A stretch of 64,000 nt of DNA, taken from Simplicispira psychrophila DSM 11588. Lineage in GTDB: Bacteria; Pseudomonadota; Gammaproteobacteria; Burkholderiales; Burkholderiaceae_C. Under the pieces are notes generated by a model that ran no database searches, was not told where the DNA came from, and saw only the letters and a list, made by a program, of their open reading frames with translations. The position numbers and the translations under genes were made by a program. The number at the start of each line of letters is the position of its first letter. Within the stretch, counting starts at the first letter, position 1. Of the stretch, positions 25,933 to 34,167 are shown in pieces. Where the stretch lies: positions 27,058 to 91,057 of the forward strand of contig NZ_JHYS01000014.1 of assembly GCF_000688255.1 (NCBI RefSeq). Reading direction: 5' to 3'.

Positions 25933-27615
25933 GTGGCAAAGACAACAGGCGGACAGGAGCCTGCGCAGTGGCGCAGACAGGGGCAGGCGCTGTGGGCGGT
26001 CCTGGCTTTGGCGAGCCTGATCGGCCTGTACTTGACCACGCCTGTCTTTCTGCCCCTGGAGCGGCGCGTCTACGATGCAGCTGTCACCACTGCCGCTCTG
26101 CGGCCGCTGCCCGAAATTGCCGTCATTGCCATCGATGACGCCAGTCTGGCCCATCTGGGCCCCTGGCCTTGGTCTTACCAGCTGCACGCCCAATTGCTAG
26201 ACCAATTGACTGCTGCGGGCCCCAAAACCATTGTCTATACCAGCGTCTTTCAACCGCCACAAACCGACCCTGTCGTGCGTGCCCGCCTACTGCCACTGGG
26301 GTCGACCGCCGTGTCAGGGTCTGGCTCCGCAGCGTTGTTGCCCGTAGCCGGCGCGCGCGATCGCGCGACCGATTCTGTGGCGGCATGGTCAGTCGAGGCG
26401 CCACCTGCGCCTGAGCCGCTTGCCGATCCCGACGCGCGTCTGACCAGCAGCCTGCAGCGCGCTGGCAATGTGCTGCTGGCGGCTGATTACGTTGTCAGCT
26501 CGGCGGCCACGAGCGACGCCGCCATCCCGCCCACGCGTCCCGCGCAGATACTTCACAAAAGTGCGCTGCCCGATCTGGGGGCGGAGATTCTCCCTGCGGT
26601 GCCCACTCACAAACCACTGGACGAATTTGACCAGGCTGGCGTCGGTGTCGGCCACTTGGTCTTGCTGGCCGATACCGACGGCACCGTACGCAGCCTGCCC
26701 TTGCTGCTGCGCCATGAGAGCGCTGGCGTGCCTTCGCTGGCGTTGTTGGCGGCGGCCCACAGCCTGCACCTGGGGGTAGATGATGTGCAGCGCGTGGCCG
26801 GCCCGGCCCTGCGTGTCGGTGCACTCACCGTGTCCACCGACGCCGCTGCGGTATTGCGGCCCCATTTCTATGCCTCCCGCCCCAACCAGCCAGCGTTTGT
26901 GCAGCATTCTTTTCACGATGTTCTGGGCGGGCGGGTGGATTCGCGCATTTACCACGACAAAGTGGTGCTGATCGGCGTCACGGCCGCCGTCCTGCAAACG
27001 CCTGTGGTTGTGCCCGGTGGGCAGCAGTGGGCGCCCGTGCAGGTGCTGGCGCACAGCCTCTCCAGTTTGCGCCAGGGCCATGGCTACACCTTGCCCGCTT
27101 GGGCCTCGAAGAGCCTGTGGCTGGCCTTGCTGCTGGTGGCGGTGTATGTCGTTTTCGGGCTACCCTGGTTGCTTGGTATGACCGGTGCAGTGGTCACGCT
27201 GGCCCTGTTGGGCGTTTTGCTGGGGGTGCAAGCATGGTGGCTGACGCGTGCCCATGTATGGCAACCGTTGGTGTTGCCCATGCTGGCTCTGCTGGTCGGG
27301 CAGATACTGCATTTTTTGTATGGTTTGCGGCCAACCCCCCACACCCGTGCACGCGCAGGCGATGGTCCTGGTCCTAGGGCGACCCATGCCGCGTTTGCGC
27401 CGACCGTTCCCGCACCCCTGTCCCACGCCGCCGAGCCACGGCTTGACTGGCCCCTCAACCCCGCGCAGACCCTCGTCTATGATGCAGTCCGCGACGTCAA
27501 CGAGCATTCCCATATGGCCGACTTCCCAGAAACGGTGATGGACACTGCCGCCCTGTCGGTTCCCGTCGCCCCTTCCGCCCCGGACACTCCCATGGCATTG
27601 AGCACTACGCCATGA
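25933..27615 (+). CDS. CHASE2-domain membrane sensor protein without kinase domain
   Basis: A 560-residue protein with a likely GTG start. It has an N-terminal membrane helix (WAVLALASLIGLYL, about 20-38), an extracytoplasmic CHASE2 domain (about 40-370; VYDAAVT, IAVIAIDDASLAHLGPWPW, YHDKVVLIGVTA), then three membrane helices (about 394-460) and a disordered Pro/Ala tail ending in ETVMDTAAL and Ser/Pro/Thr-rich sequence. CHASE2 proteins of this layout usually continue into a Ser/Thr kinase, adenylate cyclase or histidine kinase; here none follows. It overlaps the PP2C gene (ATGA), so it is likely the sensory partner of the phosphatase/FHA pair. Confidence 0.8.
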   Translation: MAKTTGGQEPAQWRRQGQALWAVLALASLIGLYLTTPVFLPLERRVYDAAVTTAALRPLPEIAVIAIDDASLAHLGPWPWSYQLHAQLLDQLTAAGPKTIVYTSVFQPPQTDPVVRARLLPLGSTAVSGSGSAALLPVAGARDRATDSVAAWSVEAPPAPEPLADPDARLTSSLQRAGNVLLAADYVVSSAATSDAAIPPTRPAQILHKSALPDLGAEILPAVPTHKPLDEFDQAGVGVGHLVLLADTDGTVRSLPLLLRHESAGVPSLALLAAAHSLHLGVDDVQRVAGPALRVGALTVSTDAAAVLRPHFYASRPNQPAFVQHSFHDVLGGRVDSRIYHDKVVLIGVTAAVLQTPVVVPGGQQWAPVQVLAHSLSSLRQGHGYTLPAWASKSLWLALLLVAVYVVFGLPWLLGMTGAVVTLALLGVLLGVQAWWLTRAHVWQPLVLPMLALLVGQILHFLYGLRPTPHTRARAGDGPGPRATHAAFAPTVPAPLSHAAEPRLDWPLNPAQTLVYDAVRDVNEHSHMADFPETVMDTAALSVPVAPSAPDTPMALSTTP

Positions 27616-28400
27616 AATACGAATTTTTTGCCCGCACCGACTGCGGTCGTGTGCGCTCCAACAACGAAGATGCCATCAGCGTTGATGCCGAGGCCAACGT
27701 CGCTGTGCTCGCTGACGGCATGGGCGGCTACAGCGCTGGTGAAGTGGCTGCCGACATGGCTACCACTTTCATTCGGACCGAAATGGGTCGCTGGATGGCG
27801 CAGGCAGCGACGCCGTTGTCCAGCCACGATATCCGCCGTGCCCTGGAAATTTGCATTGATAACGCCAACCAAGCCATTTATGGTGCGGCCCTCTCCAACC
27901 CAGAGTACGCTGGCATGGGTACCACCCTGGTGGTGGGTGTGTTGAATGGTGAGCGACTCCTGCTCGGGCATGTCGGTGATTCACGCTGCTACCGCTTGCG
28001 CGCTGGCGTGCTCAAGCAGATCACACGCGACCACTCTTGGCTGCAAGAGCAGCTGGACGCCGGTTTGCTCACGCCGCAGCAGGCGGCCGTTTCCTCCAGC
28101 CGCAACTTGGTCACGCGCGCGCTCGGCGTGGAGCCTACCGTTCTGGTGGAGATCAACGAGTTCAAGATGGAATCGAACGATTTGCTGCTTATGTGCTCTG
28201 ACGGTTTGAGTGAAATGCTCGACCAAGATGAAATTGCCGCCCTGGTTTCCACCGATGAGACGCTGGAAGAAAAAACCACCCGACTCATTGCCGCGGCTAA
28301 TGCCAATGGCGGGCGCGACAACATCAGCGTATTGCTGGTGCAGGCGGGGCAGGCGCAGCGCAAATCTGGTTTCATCTCGCGCTGGCTGCGCGCCGCTTAA
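27612..28400 (+). CDS. PP2C-type serine/threonine phosphatase
   Basis: A 262-residue PP2C. Metal-binding motifs are present: RSNNEDAI, VLADGMGGYSAGE, GMGTTLVVG, HVGDSRCYRL, LLMCSDGLSEML and GGRDNISVLLV. It dephosphorylates pSer/pThr proteins with Mn2+/Mg2+. It overlaps the CHASE2 gene by 4 bases and precedes an FHA gene, the usual setting for a Hanks-type kinase system, although no kinase is in the window. Confidence 0.93.
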   Translation: MKYEFFARTDCGRVRSNNEDAISVDAEANVAVLADGMGGYSAGEVAADMATTFIRTEMGRWMAQAATPLSSHDIRRALEICIDNANQAIYGAALSNPEYAGMGTTLVVGVLNGERLLLGHVGDSRCYRLRAGVLKQITRDHSWLQEQLDAGLLTPQQAAVSSSRNLVTRALGVEPTVLVEINEFKMESNDLLLMCSDGLSEMLDQDEIAALVSTDETLEEKTTRLIAAANANGGRDNISVLLVQAGQAQRKSGFISRWLRAA

Positions 28401-28441
28401 TGCTGATCCCTCACCATGCACCACAAAATCAGGAGTTGGCC

Positions 28442-29149
28442 ATGGCCAAAATGATCGTTTCAATTGACGGCGTCGTCATCAAGGAAGCTGAACTTACCCA
28501 GGAGCGCACCACCCTGGGGCGCCGGCCTTACAACGATATCGTCATCGACAACCTGGCCGTTAGCGGCGAGCACGCCGCCGTGCGTCTGGACCCTGCCAGT
28601 GGCACCGTCGAGGTGGAAGACCTCCGCAGTACCAACGGCACCTACGTCAACGGCAAAGCCATCCAGCGCCAGGCCCTGCGCAACGGCGACACCATTGAAA
28701 TTGGCAAATACAAGGTGCGCTTCCTGAGCGAGGAGGAAGGCCAGAGTTTTGAAAAAACCATGCTCTTTAAGTCGGGTACGGCGCTGCCGCCGATCCCTCC
28801 CCGGCCCACTGCGACCGTGGCGGGTACACCGGTGTCGGTTGCTGCGCCGGTCAGGCCGGCCACCGCTGTGCCTGCGCCAGCGGCTGCACCCATGGCCGCC
28901 ATTCGCGTGCTCTCCGGCGTGGCCGCCGGGCGCGAGGTGCTACTCACCAAAGTGGTTACCACTATCGGCAAACCTGGCTTGGCTGTGGCAGCCATCACCC
29001 GGCGCCACCACGGTTTCGTGCTGGCCCACGTCGAAGGCCCGGAAATGCCGATGCTCAACGGCATCGCCATTGGTTTGGACCCGGTACCGTTGAAAAACGG
29101 CGACCACCTGGAGCTCGCCGGCACGGCAATGCAATTCGTCCAGGGTTGA
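28442..29149 (+). CDS. FHA-domain protein
   Basis: A 235-residue protein. The N-terminal FHA domain (about 5-95) has the pThr-binding residues in TLGRRPYNDI, NLAVSGEHAAV and STNGTYVNG. A Pro/Ala linker follows, then a second, degenerate FHA-like segment (about 155-235; VLSGVAAGREVLLTK, ITRRHHGFVLAHVEG, LNGIAIG). EKTMLFKSGTAL between them resembles a phosphorylated Thr-containing docking motif (inference). The start at 28442 follows AGGAG. It is the third gene of the CHASE2-PP2C-FHA cluster. Confidence 0.85.
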   Translation: MAKMIVSIDGVVIKEAELTQERTTLGRRPYNDIVIDNLAVSGEHAAVRLDPASGTVEVEDLRSTNGTYVNGKAIQRQALRNGDTIEIGKYKVRFLSEEEGQSFEKTMLFKSGTALPPIPPRPTATVAGTPVSVAAPVRPATAVPAPAAAPMAAIRVLSGVAAGREVLLTKVVTTIGKPGLAVAAITRRHHGFVLAHVEGPEMPMLNGIAIGLDPVPLKNGDHLELAGTAMQFVQG

Positions 29150-29154
29150 TTTTG

Positions 29155-29202
29155 CTTCTTTAATGAGAGCTAGAAGCGCTTTGCCGATAAAGGTTGCAGC
29201 CT
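29155..29202 (+). repeat. Degenerate dispersed repeat between the FHA gene and corA
   Basis: TTTAATGAGAGCTAGAAGCG followed by CTTTGCCGATAAAGGTTGC fits a divergent variant of the repeat. It lies between convergent genes. Confidence 0.4.
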
Positions 29203-29261
29203 GTTTGAGATGATTTTCACGAAAAACACGTTTGCAAAGCGCGGCCGGGCTGTGAAGGGTG

Positions 29262-30248
29262 TTATTTCAGCCAGCCGCGCTTTCTGAAGTACCACATCGG
29301 GCCCAGCGCGCTGGCCAGCATCAGCGCCAGCACATACGGGTAGCCCATCGACCACTCCAGCTCGGGCATGAACTTGAAGTTCATGCCGTAGATGCTGGCA
29401 ATCAAGGTCGGTGGCAGCAGCGCCACGCTGGCCACCGAGAAAATCTTGATGATTTTGTTTTGGTTGATGTTGATGAAACCCACCGTGGCGTCCATCAAAA
29501 AGTTGATTTTGTCGAACAAGAAGGCGGTGTGGCTGTCGAGCGATTCGATGTCGCGCAGAATTTGCCGTGCTTCTTCAAACTGCTCGGCGTTGAGCATTTT
29601 GCTGCGCATCATGAAGCTGACCGCACGGCGCGTGTCCATGACGTTGCGTCGAATGCGGCCATTCAAGTCTTCTTGGCGCGCAATCGCGCCCAGTACCTCG
29701 CCCGCGCGCTCGTCGGTCACGTTGCCGGACAGCACCTGGGTGCTGACTTTCTCCAGATCGTCGTAAATGCCTTCGAGCGTATCGGCGGAATACTCGGCGT
29801 CGGCGTCGAACAGTTTCAGCAACACCTCGCGCGCATCCTCGATCAGCCCCGGCGCGCGGCGGGCACGCAGGCGCAGCAGGCGAAACACCGGCACGTCCTC
29901 GTCGTGGATGGAGAACAGCACGCCCTTGCTGCGCAGGTCGGGGTTGGTCAGGTTCAGGATGAAAGCCACGCGCACCGAGCGCGGCTGGTCGTGGTCGTCG
30001 ATGAGAAAGTCGCTGCGAATATGCAGTTCGCCGTTGTCTTCTTCGTAAAAACGGGCGGACTCTTCGATGTCCTCGTCCATTGCATCTTCGGGGATGGAGA
30101 GGCCGTAATACTGCTTGATCCAGCGCTTTTCGTCGATCGTTGGTGATTCGAGATCAACCCAGATCGGCTGGAATTTGGACAGCTCTTCCAGCGACTCGAT
30201 TTCTTCTTGAAAGAGTCGCCCATTGGCAAGCGTGAAGATGTTGAGCAT
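29262..30248 (-). CDS. corA: CorA magnesium/cobalt transporter
   Basis: A 328-residue CorA. A large soluble N-terminal domain is followed by two C-terminal membrane helices with the pore motif YGMNFKFMPEL between them and a positively charged end (YFRKRGWLK). It forms a homopentameric channel for Mg2+ and Co2+. Its 5' leader can fold into a conspicuous structured element. A clear AGGGAG ribosome site precedes the ATG. Confidence 0.95.
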   Translation of the reverse strand: MLNIFTLANGRLFQEEIESLEELSKFQPIWVDLESPTIDEKRWIKQYYGLSIPEDAMDEDIEESARFYEEDNGELHIRSDFLIDDHDQPRSVRVAFILNLTNPDLRSKGVLFSIHDEDVPVFRLLRLRARRAPGLIEDAREVLLKLFDADAEYSADTLEGIYDDLEKVSTQVLSGNVTDERAGEVLGAIARQEDLNGRIRRNVMDTRRAVSFMMRSKMLNAEQFEEARQILRDIESLDSHTAFLFDKINFLMDATVGFININQNKIIKIFSVASVALLPPTLIASIYGMNFKFMPELEWSMGYPYVLALMLASALGPMWYFRKRGWLK

Positions 30249-30270
30249 GGCTCACTCCCTGAATGGAACG

Positions 30271-30343
30271 GTCGGTAGCGGAGGGGATGAAGTGGCGCGC
30301 TTTCAACCCCCCGCAACCGGCCTAGGAGCTGAAAGCTACCGAC
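30271..30343 (-). promoter_or_regulatory. Structured leader of corA, candidate cis-regulatory RNA
   Basis: A perfect 9-bp closing stem GTCGGTAGC/GCTACCGAC (30335-30343 with 30271-30279, minus strand) encloses 55 bases. Inside, an extension TTTCA/TGAAA and an alternative pairing GCGGGGGG with CCCCTCCGC are possible. The element ends 22 bases before the corA start codon, leaving the ribosome site just outside. It does not match the M-box or yybP-ykoY consensus as I recall them. Confidence 0.5.
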
Positions 30344-30428
30344 TGGGGTAGGTTTCCATGGCTTTTCTCAGCAAAAACGTGAACCGTGAATTATCGCATT
30401 CGTATGTGACAAAACGCGTGCAGCTCGC

Positions 30429-31223
30429 TCAGCGGGTGCCTGGATGGGGGGTGTCAGGAGGTGCCAGCGCCAGTGCGCGGGCGCGGCACAGGTCGTCCCA
30501 GGCGCCGGCTTTGGCGCCGGGAGCGCGCAGCAGGTAGGCTGCGTCGTAGGTCGCCACGGCAGGCACACCGCAGGCGTTGTGCGCTTGGCTGCGCAATTGG
30601 CCCAGAGGCTCGCTGCGCCCGAGCACGGCGCGTGCCGCCGGGCGGCCCATCAGCAGCACGACGGCGGGTTGTATGTCGGCGATGGCCTGTGCCAGGGTCT
30701 GGGTGCACGACATGGTGGTGGGTGGGTGTGTGGCATCTGCCGCCAGGGGCGTCAGCCAGCAGAGGAACACCCGTGGCTGCTGGTGCAGGCGCAGAGCGCG
30801 CAGCATGTTATCGAGCAAGCGCCCGGCATCACCGGCCAGCGGATCGGCGCCGGCCACGCCTTCGGCCACCAGCAACCAGCAGGGACCGGCTTCGGTCGAC
30901 ATGCCGGGTGCGTTGGCCGCCGGGTAAACGGGTTGGGGCGCTTGCAGCCTCCAGGCCAACGGTGTGCCGGGCACGGTAGCCATGGGCGCGGTGGCGGTGG
31001 AGGCCGGCGGAGGTGTGGGTGGTGCGGTGCGCGCGGCTGTGGGTGCATTTTTGGGCTGGCCGTGCTGCGCGAGGGCTCCTGCGGCCTTGGGAAGAGGAGG
31101 GGGGTGCGGGCTAGTGGCACGGGCGTGCGCTGCGCTAGGCACCGGCGCGGGCCGGGGTGACCAGACCTGTATGCCCATTTCCTGCAGCATGGCGCGTTGG
31201 CGGGTGTCAAGGTGCAAGCTCAT
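30429..31223 (-). CDS. Uracil-DNA glycosylase family protein
   Basis: A 264-residue protein. The N-terminal MSLHLDTRQRAMLQEMGIQVW is followed by a low-complexity Pro/Ala linker (about 30-95) and a C-terminal UDG-like fold ([76 protein letters not shown]). It probably removes damaged bases such as uracil, but the catalytic motif is divergent. The location after rimI is common in Comamonadaceae (from memory). An alternative ATG at 31241 would overlap rimI. Confidence 0.7.
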   Translation of the reverse strand: MSLHLDTRQRAMLQEMGIQVWSPRPAPVPSAAHARATSPHPPPLPKAAGALAQHGQPKNAPTAARTAPPTPPPASTATAPMATVPGTPLAWRLQAPQPVYPAANAPGMSTEAGPCWLLVAEGVAGADPLAGDAGRLLDNMLRALRLHQQPRVFLCWLTPLAADATHPPTTMSCTQTLAQAIADIQPAVVLLMGRPAARAVLGRSEPLGQLRSQAHNACGVPAVATYDAAYLLRAPGAKAGAWDDLCRARALALAPPDTPHPGTR

Positions 31224-31230
31224 AGGGCGT

Positions 31231-31722
31231 TCATAGGGCATAACTCATGACGACAGCATCTTCGCGCTCGGTGCCGGGGCCGGGGCCGGGGTAGTAACGT
31301 TTGCGCTCACCGACGCGCTGAAAGCCGTATTTTTCATATACTTGGCGTGCGCGCAGGTTACTGATGCGCACTTCCAGCCACAGCCACTGCGCGCCGCGTC
31401 CGCGGGCCCACAGTGCCAGCGCGTCCAGCAGCATCGGTGCCCAGCCTTGTTGCTGACACTCGGGTGCCACAGTGAGGTTGAGTAGGTGGGCTTCGTCCAC
31501 GCCCGGCATGGCAACAAAGTAGCCAATCAGTTGTTCGCCGCCGAGCAGCAACTCTATCTGGTAGCCGCTGGCCAGTGAGTCGGTGAAATTGCCACGCGAC
31601 CAGGGGTGTGAATAGGCGCACTGCTCTACGGCCAACAGCAAGTCCATGCGCTCGAGCGTGAACAGCTCCAGCCGCGCCTCGGGAGCGCTGGCGTACTGGC
31701 CGAGGCGGGCGGCGGCGTTCAT
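31231..31722 (-). CDS. rimI: Ribosomal protein S18 alanine N-acetyltransferase
   Basis: A 163-residue GNAT acetyltransferase. The acetyl-CoA binding region is LLNLTVAPECQQQGWAPMLLDAL and the C-terminal part is LEVRISNLRARQVYEKYGF, matching RimI. It acetylates the N-terminus of S18. The start at 31722 overlaps the tsaB stop (ATGA). The Q/W-containing loop replaces the more usual RGxGxG pattern (QQQGWA). Confidence 0.88.
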   Translation of the reverse strand: MNAAARLGQYASAPEARLELFTLERMDLLLAVEQCAYSHPWSRGNFTDSLASGYQIELLLGGEQLIGYFVAMPGVDEAHLLNLTVAPECQQQGWAPMLLDALALWARGRGAQWLWLEVRISNLRARQVYEKYGFQRVGERKRYYPGPGPGTEREDAVVMSYAL

Positions 31723-32474
31723 GGCTGGGTGCTGACCAAGGCCGCCGCTGCCAGTTGCGCGGCGCGTTCGTCGGCCCGCTCCTGGGTGGTTTTGGCCACC
31801 TTGTTGCGGATGTAGCGCGGCAGTGCTTGCGCCGCAGCCAAGGCGCCGCCAGCGGCCAGCAGTGCCGGTGCCAGACGCAGCAGGGCGTTGGCGTCGGGCA
31901 GCGCCCGCAGGTGCGTGGCGTGCGGTGCCAGGCGCTCGCCATAGGCGGCTTGGGCATTGCCAGCGATGCTCCAGCCGGGCGCCACCACCAACGCCTCGGG
32001 CGCGCACAGGCCAAAGTCGCCGTCACTGCTTTCACCTTCTTCGCCGCTGCCACTGCCGTGCCAGACGCCGTCCTGCCACTGGTAGCGGGCCCAATACACC
32101 TCGTTCATGCGCGCATCCAGCACGGCGACGACCTCTGTGCAGCCATATTGCTGGCGCGCGGCCTCGGCCACGGCGGCCAGGGTGTCGATCGGCAACACCG
32201 GCACGCCGCGTCCGCCCCCGGCGCCAAAAGCCAGCCCCTGCGCCACGGCGCAGGCGGTGCGCAGCCCGGTGAACGAGCCGGGGCCGCGGCCAAAGGCGAT
32301 GGCATCCAGGTCACCCAGCGCCAAACCGGCCTCGGCCAGCAGCTGGCGGATGGCGGGCAGCAAGGTGGTGGACGCCTGCGCGCCACCGGGGCCCGTGTGC
32401 TGCCACCGCGCAGCACCGCGCGCCACGGCAATGGACAGGGTGTCGGTACTGGTGTCAAAGGCAAGCAGGTTCAT
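31719..32474 (-). CDS. tsaB: tRNA t6A biosynthesis protein TsaB
   Basis: A 251-residue ASKHA-fold protein required with TsaC, TsaD and TsaE for N6-threonylcarbamoyladenosine in tRNA. It has LLAFDTSTDTLSIAV, IAFGRGPGSFTGLRTACAVAQGLAFG and VAVLDARMNEVYWARYQ. The start at 32474 (MNLLAFDTS) is the family start. It forms an operon with rimI; a TsaC-type gene occurs at 37106-38137. Confidence 0.92.
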   Translation of the reverse strand: MNLLAFDTSTDTLSIAVARGAARWQHTGPGGAQASTTLLPAIRQLLAEAGLALGDLDAIAFGRGPGSFTGLRTACAVAQGLAFGAGGGRGVPVLPIDTLAAVAEAARQQYGCTEVVAVLDARMNEVYWARYQWQDGVWHGSGSGEEGESSDGDFGLCAPEALVVAPGWSIAGNAQAAYGERLAPHATHLRALPDANALLRLAPALLAAGGALAAAQALPRYIRNKVAKTTQERADERAAQLAAAALVSTQP

Positions 32475-32530
32475 GGCGCACAAATATTGGAGGCAAGCCG
32501 GCAATTATCGGCGCCCCTACACTCGCCGCC

Positions 32531-33991
32531 ATGTCTTTGTCCCTTGCCTTTTTTTCTCTGCTGTTCCTGCGCCGTGCAGTCTCTGTGGGGCTTTGCGCTG
32601 TCACTGTGGCCACTGGCGCGCAGGCCGCTGCCCCTTTGCCCATAACCGCGCTGCCGCCCCCGGTCGAGGCGGCTTTGGCCCGTGCCAAGGTGCCGCGCGA
32701 GGCCGTGTCCGTGCTGGTGCTGCCGGCCCAGGGCGGTGGCGCGCCACGTCTGGCCTGGCGGGCGCAGGAGCCGATGAACCCGGCCTCGGTGATGAAGCTG
32801 GTCACCACCTTTGCCGGCCTCGAGCTGCTCGGGCCGGCCTATGTCTGGCAGACGCCGGTGTATATCGAGGGCACGGTGCAGGGCGGCACCTTGCGCGGCA
32901 ATGTCTACCTGCGCGGCCAAGGCGATCCAAAGTTGGTGCTGGAGCGCCTGTGGCTGCTGCTGCGCCGTCTGCAGGGCCGGGGCATCCAGGCCATCCACGG
33001 CGACATCGTGCTCGACCGCTCGGCCTTTATCGTCACCGGCCACGATGCGGCGCAGTTCGATGGGGAGCCGCTGCGCCCCTACAACGCTGCGCCGGACGCG
33101 CTGCTGTTGAATTTTCAATCGGTGGTAATGGGCTGGGTGCCGGATGTGGCTGCCGGTGTGGCGCGCGTGCAGTGGGACCCGCCGCTGGCCGGGGTGCAAT
33201 TGCCGGCCAGCGTGCCCCTGGCGCCTGCGGGTACCGCCTGCGGTGATTGGCACGCTGGTTTGCGTGCCGAATTGACCGATGCGGCGCGTTTCAGCTTCGC
33301 TGGCAGCTACCCGGCCAGCTGCGGCGAGCGCCAGTGGGCGGTCGCTTACGCCGACCCCGGCGCTTATGCCGCGCGCGCCGTCGCCGGTATGTGGCGTGAC
33401 ATGGGCGGCACGTTGACTGGCACGGTGCGCAACGGCACCGTGCCCTCAGGATTGCAGCCGGCCTTCATTGCCAGCTCGGCGGCGCTGGCCGAGGTGGTCC
33501 GCGATATCAATAAGTACAGCAACAACGTCATGGTGCAACAGCTGTTTCTGACGCTCAGTTGGCAGCAAAGCGGAGTGGGCAGCATGGATGGCTCGCGGGC
33601 TGTGCTGCAGCAATGGTGGCGCAAGCGCTTTGGCGACGCCGACCTGCCGGTGGTCGATAACGGCGCCGGTCTGAGCCGCGCAGCGCGCATCAGCGCCCAA
33701 GCCCTGGGGCGCATGTTGCAGGCCGCCTGGGCCGCGCCGGTGATGCCTGAACTGATGGCCTCCCTGCCGGTGGTGGGCGTGGATGGCACCCTGCGCCGCA
33801 GCCAAAGCCGCGCCGCCGGTCGTGCCCACCTCAAGAGCGGCAGCCTGCGCGACGTGGCCGCCGTGGCCGGCTATGTGCATGGCGCCGATGGCCAGCGCTA
33901 CGTGCTGGTGGCCCTGGTCAACCACGCCAACGCTCTGGCCGCGCGCCCGGCGCTGGACGCGCTGATCGACTGGACGGCGCGCCTACCCTGA
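32531..33991 (+). CDS. dacB: D-alanyl-D-alanine carboxypeptidase/endopeptidase (PBP4)
   Basis: A 486-residue class C low-molecular-weight penicillin-binding protein with a signal peptide (about 1-33, ending GAQAAA). Active-site motifs are PASVMK (SxxK), YSNN (SxN) and HLKSGS (KTG equivalent KSG). It hydrolyses D-Ala-D-Ala ends and crosslinks in the periplasm. It is a single gene, divergent from tsaB. Confidence 0.92.
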   Translation: MSLSLAFFSLLFLRRAVSVGLCAVTVATGAQAAAPLPITALPPPVEAALARAKVPREAVSVLVLPAQGGGAPRLAWRAQEPMNPASVMKLVTTFAGLELLGPAYVWQTPVYIEGTVQGGTLRGNVYLRGQGDPKLVLERLWLLLRRLQGRGIQAIHGDIVLDRSAFIVTGHDAAQFDGEPLRPYNAAPDALLLNFQSVVMGWVPDVAAGVARVQWDPPLAGVQLPASVPLAPAGTACGDWHAGLRAELTDAARFSFAGSYPASCGERQWAVAYADPGAYAARAVAGMWRDMGGTLTGTVRNGTVPSGLQPAFIASSAALAEVVRDINKYSNNVMVQQLFLTLSWQQSGVGSMDGSRAVLQQWWRKRFGDADLPVVDNGAGLSRAARISAQALGRMLQAAWAAPVMPELMASLPVVGVDGTLRRSQSRAAGRAHLKSGSLRDVAAVAGYVHGADGQRYVLVALVNHANALAARPALDALIDWTARLP

Positions 33992-34167
33992 ACTGATGCC
34001 ATTTTCTAGCGATAGCGTGAGTTACTGTGCAAAAACAACAGTCATGGCGTCTGTCTGTTTTATTTATCCCGGGGCAGGGCTTTCCCGCATGACGGAAAAA
34101 GTGGGCGAATTTATGATTTCCGTATAAATCGCACGGCCGTGCTTTTTTGAACCCAACGGAGATAATC

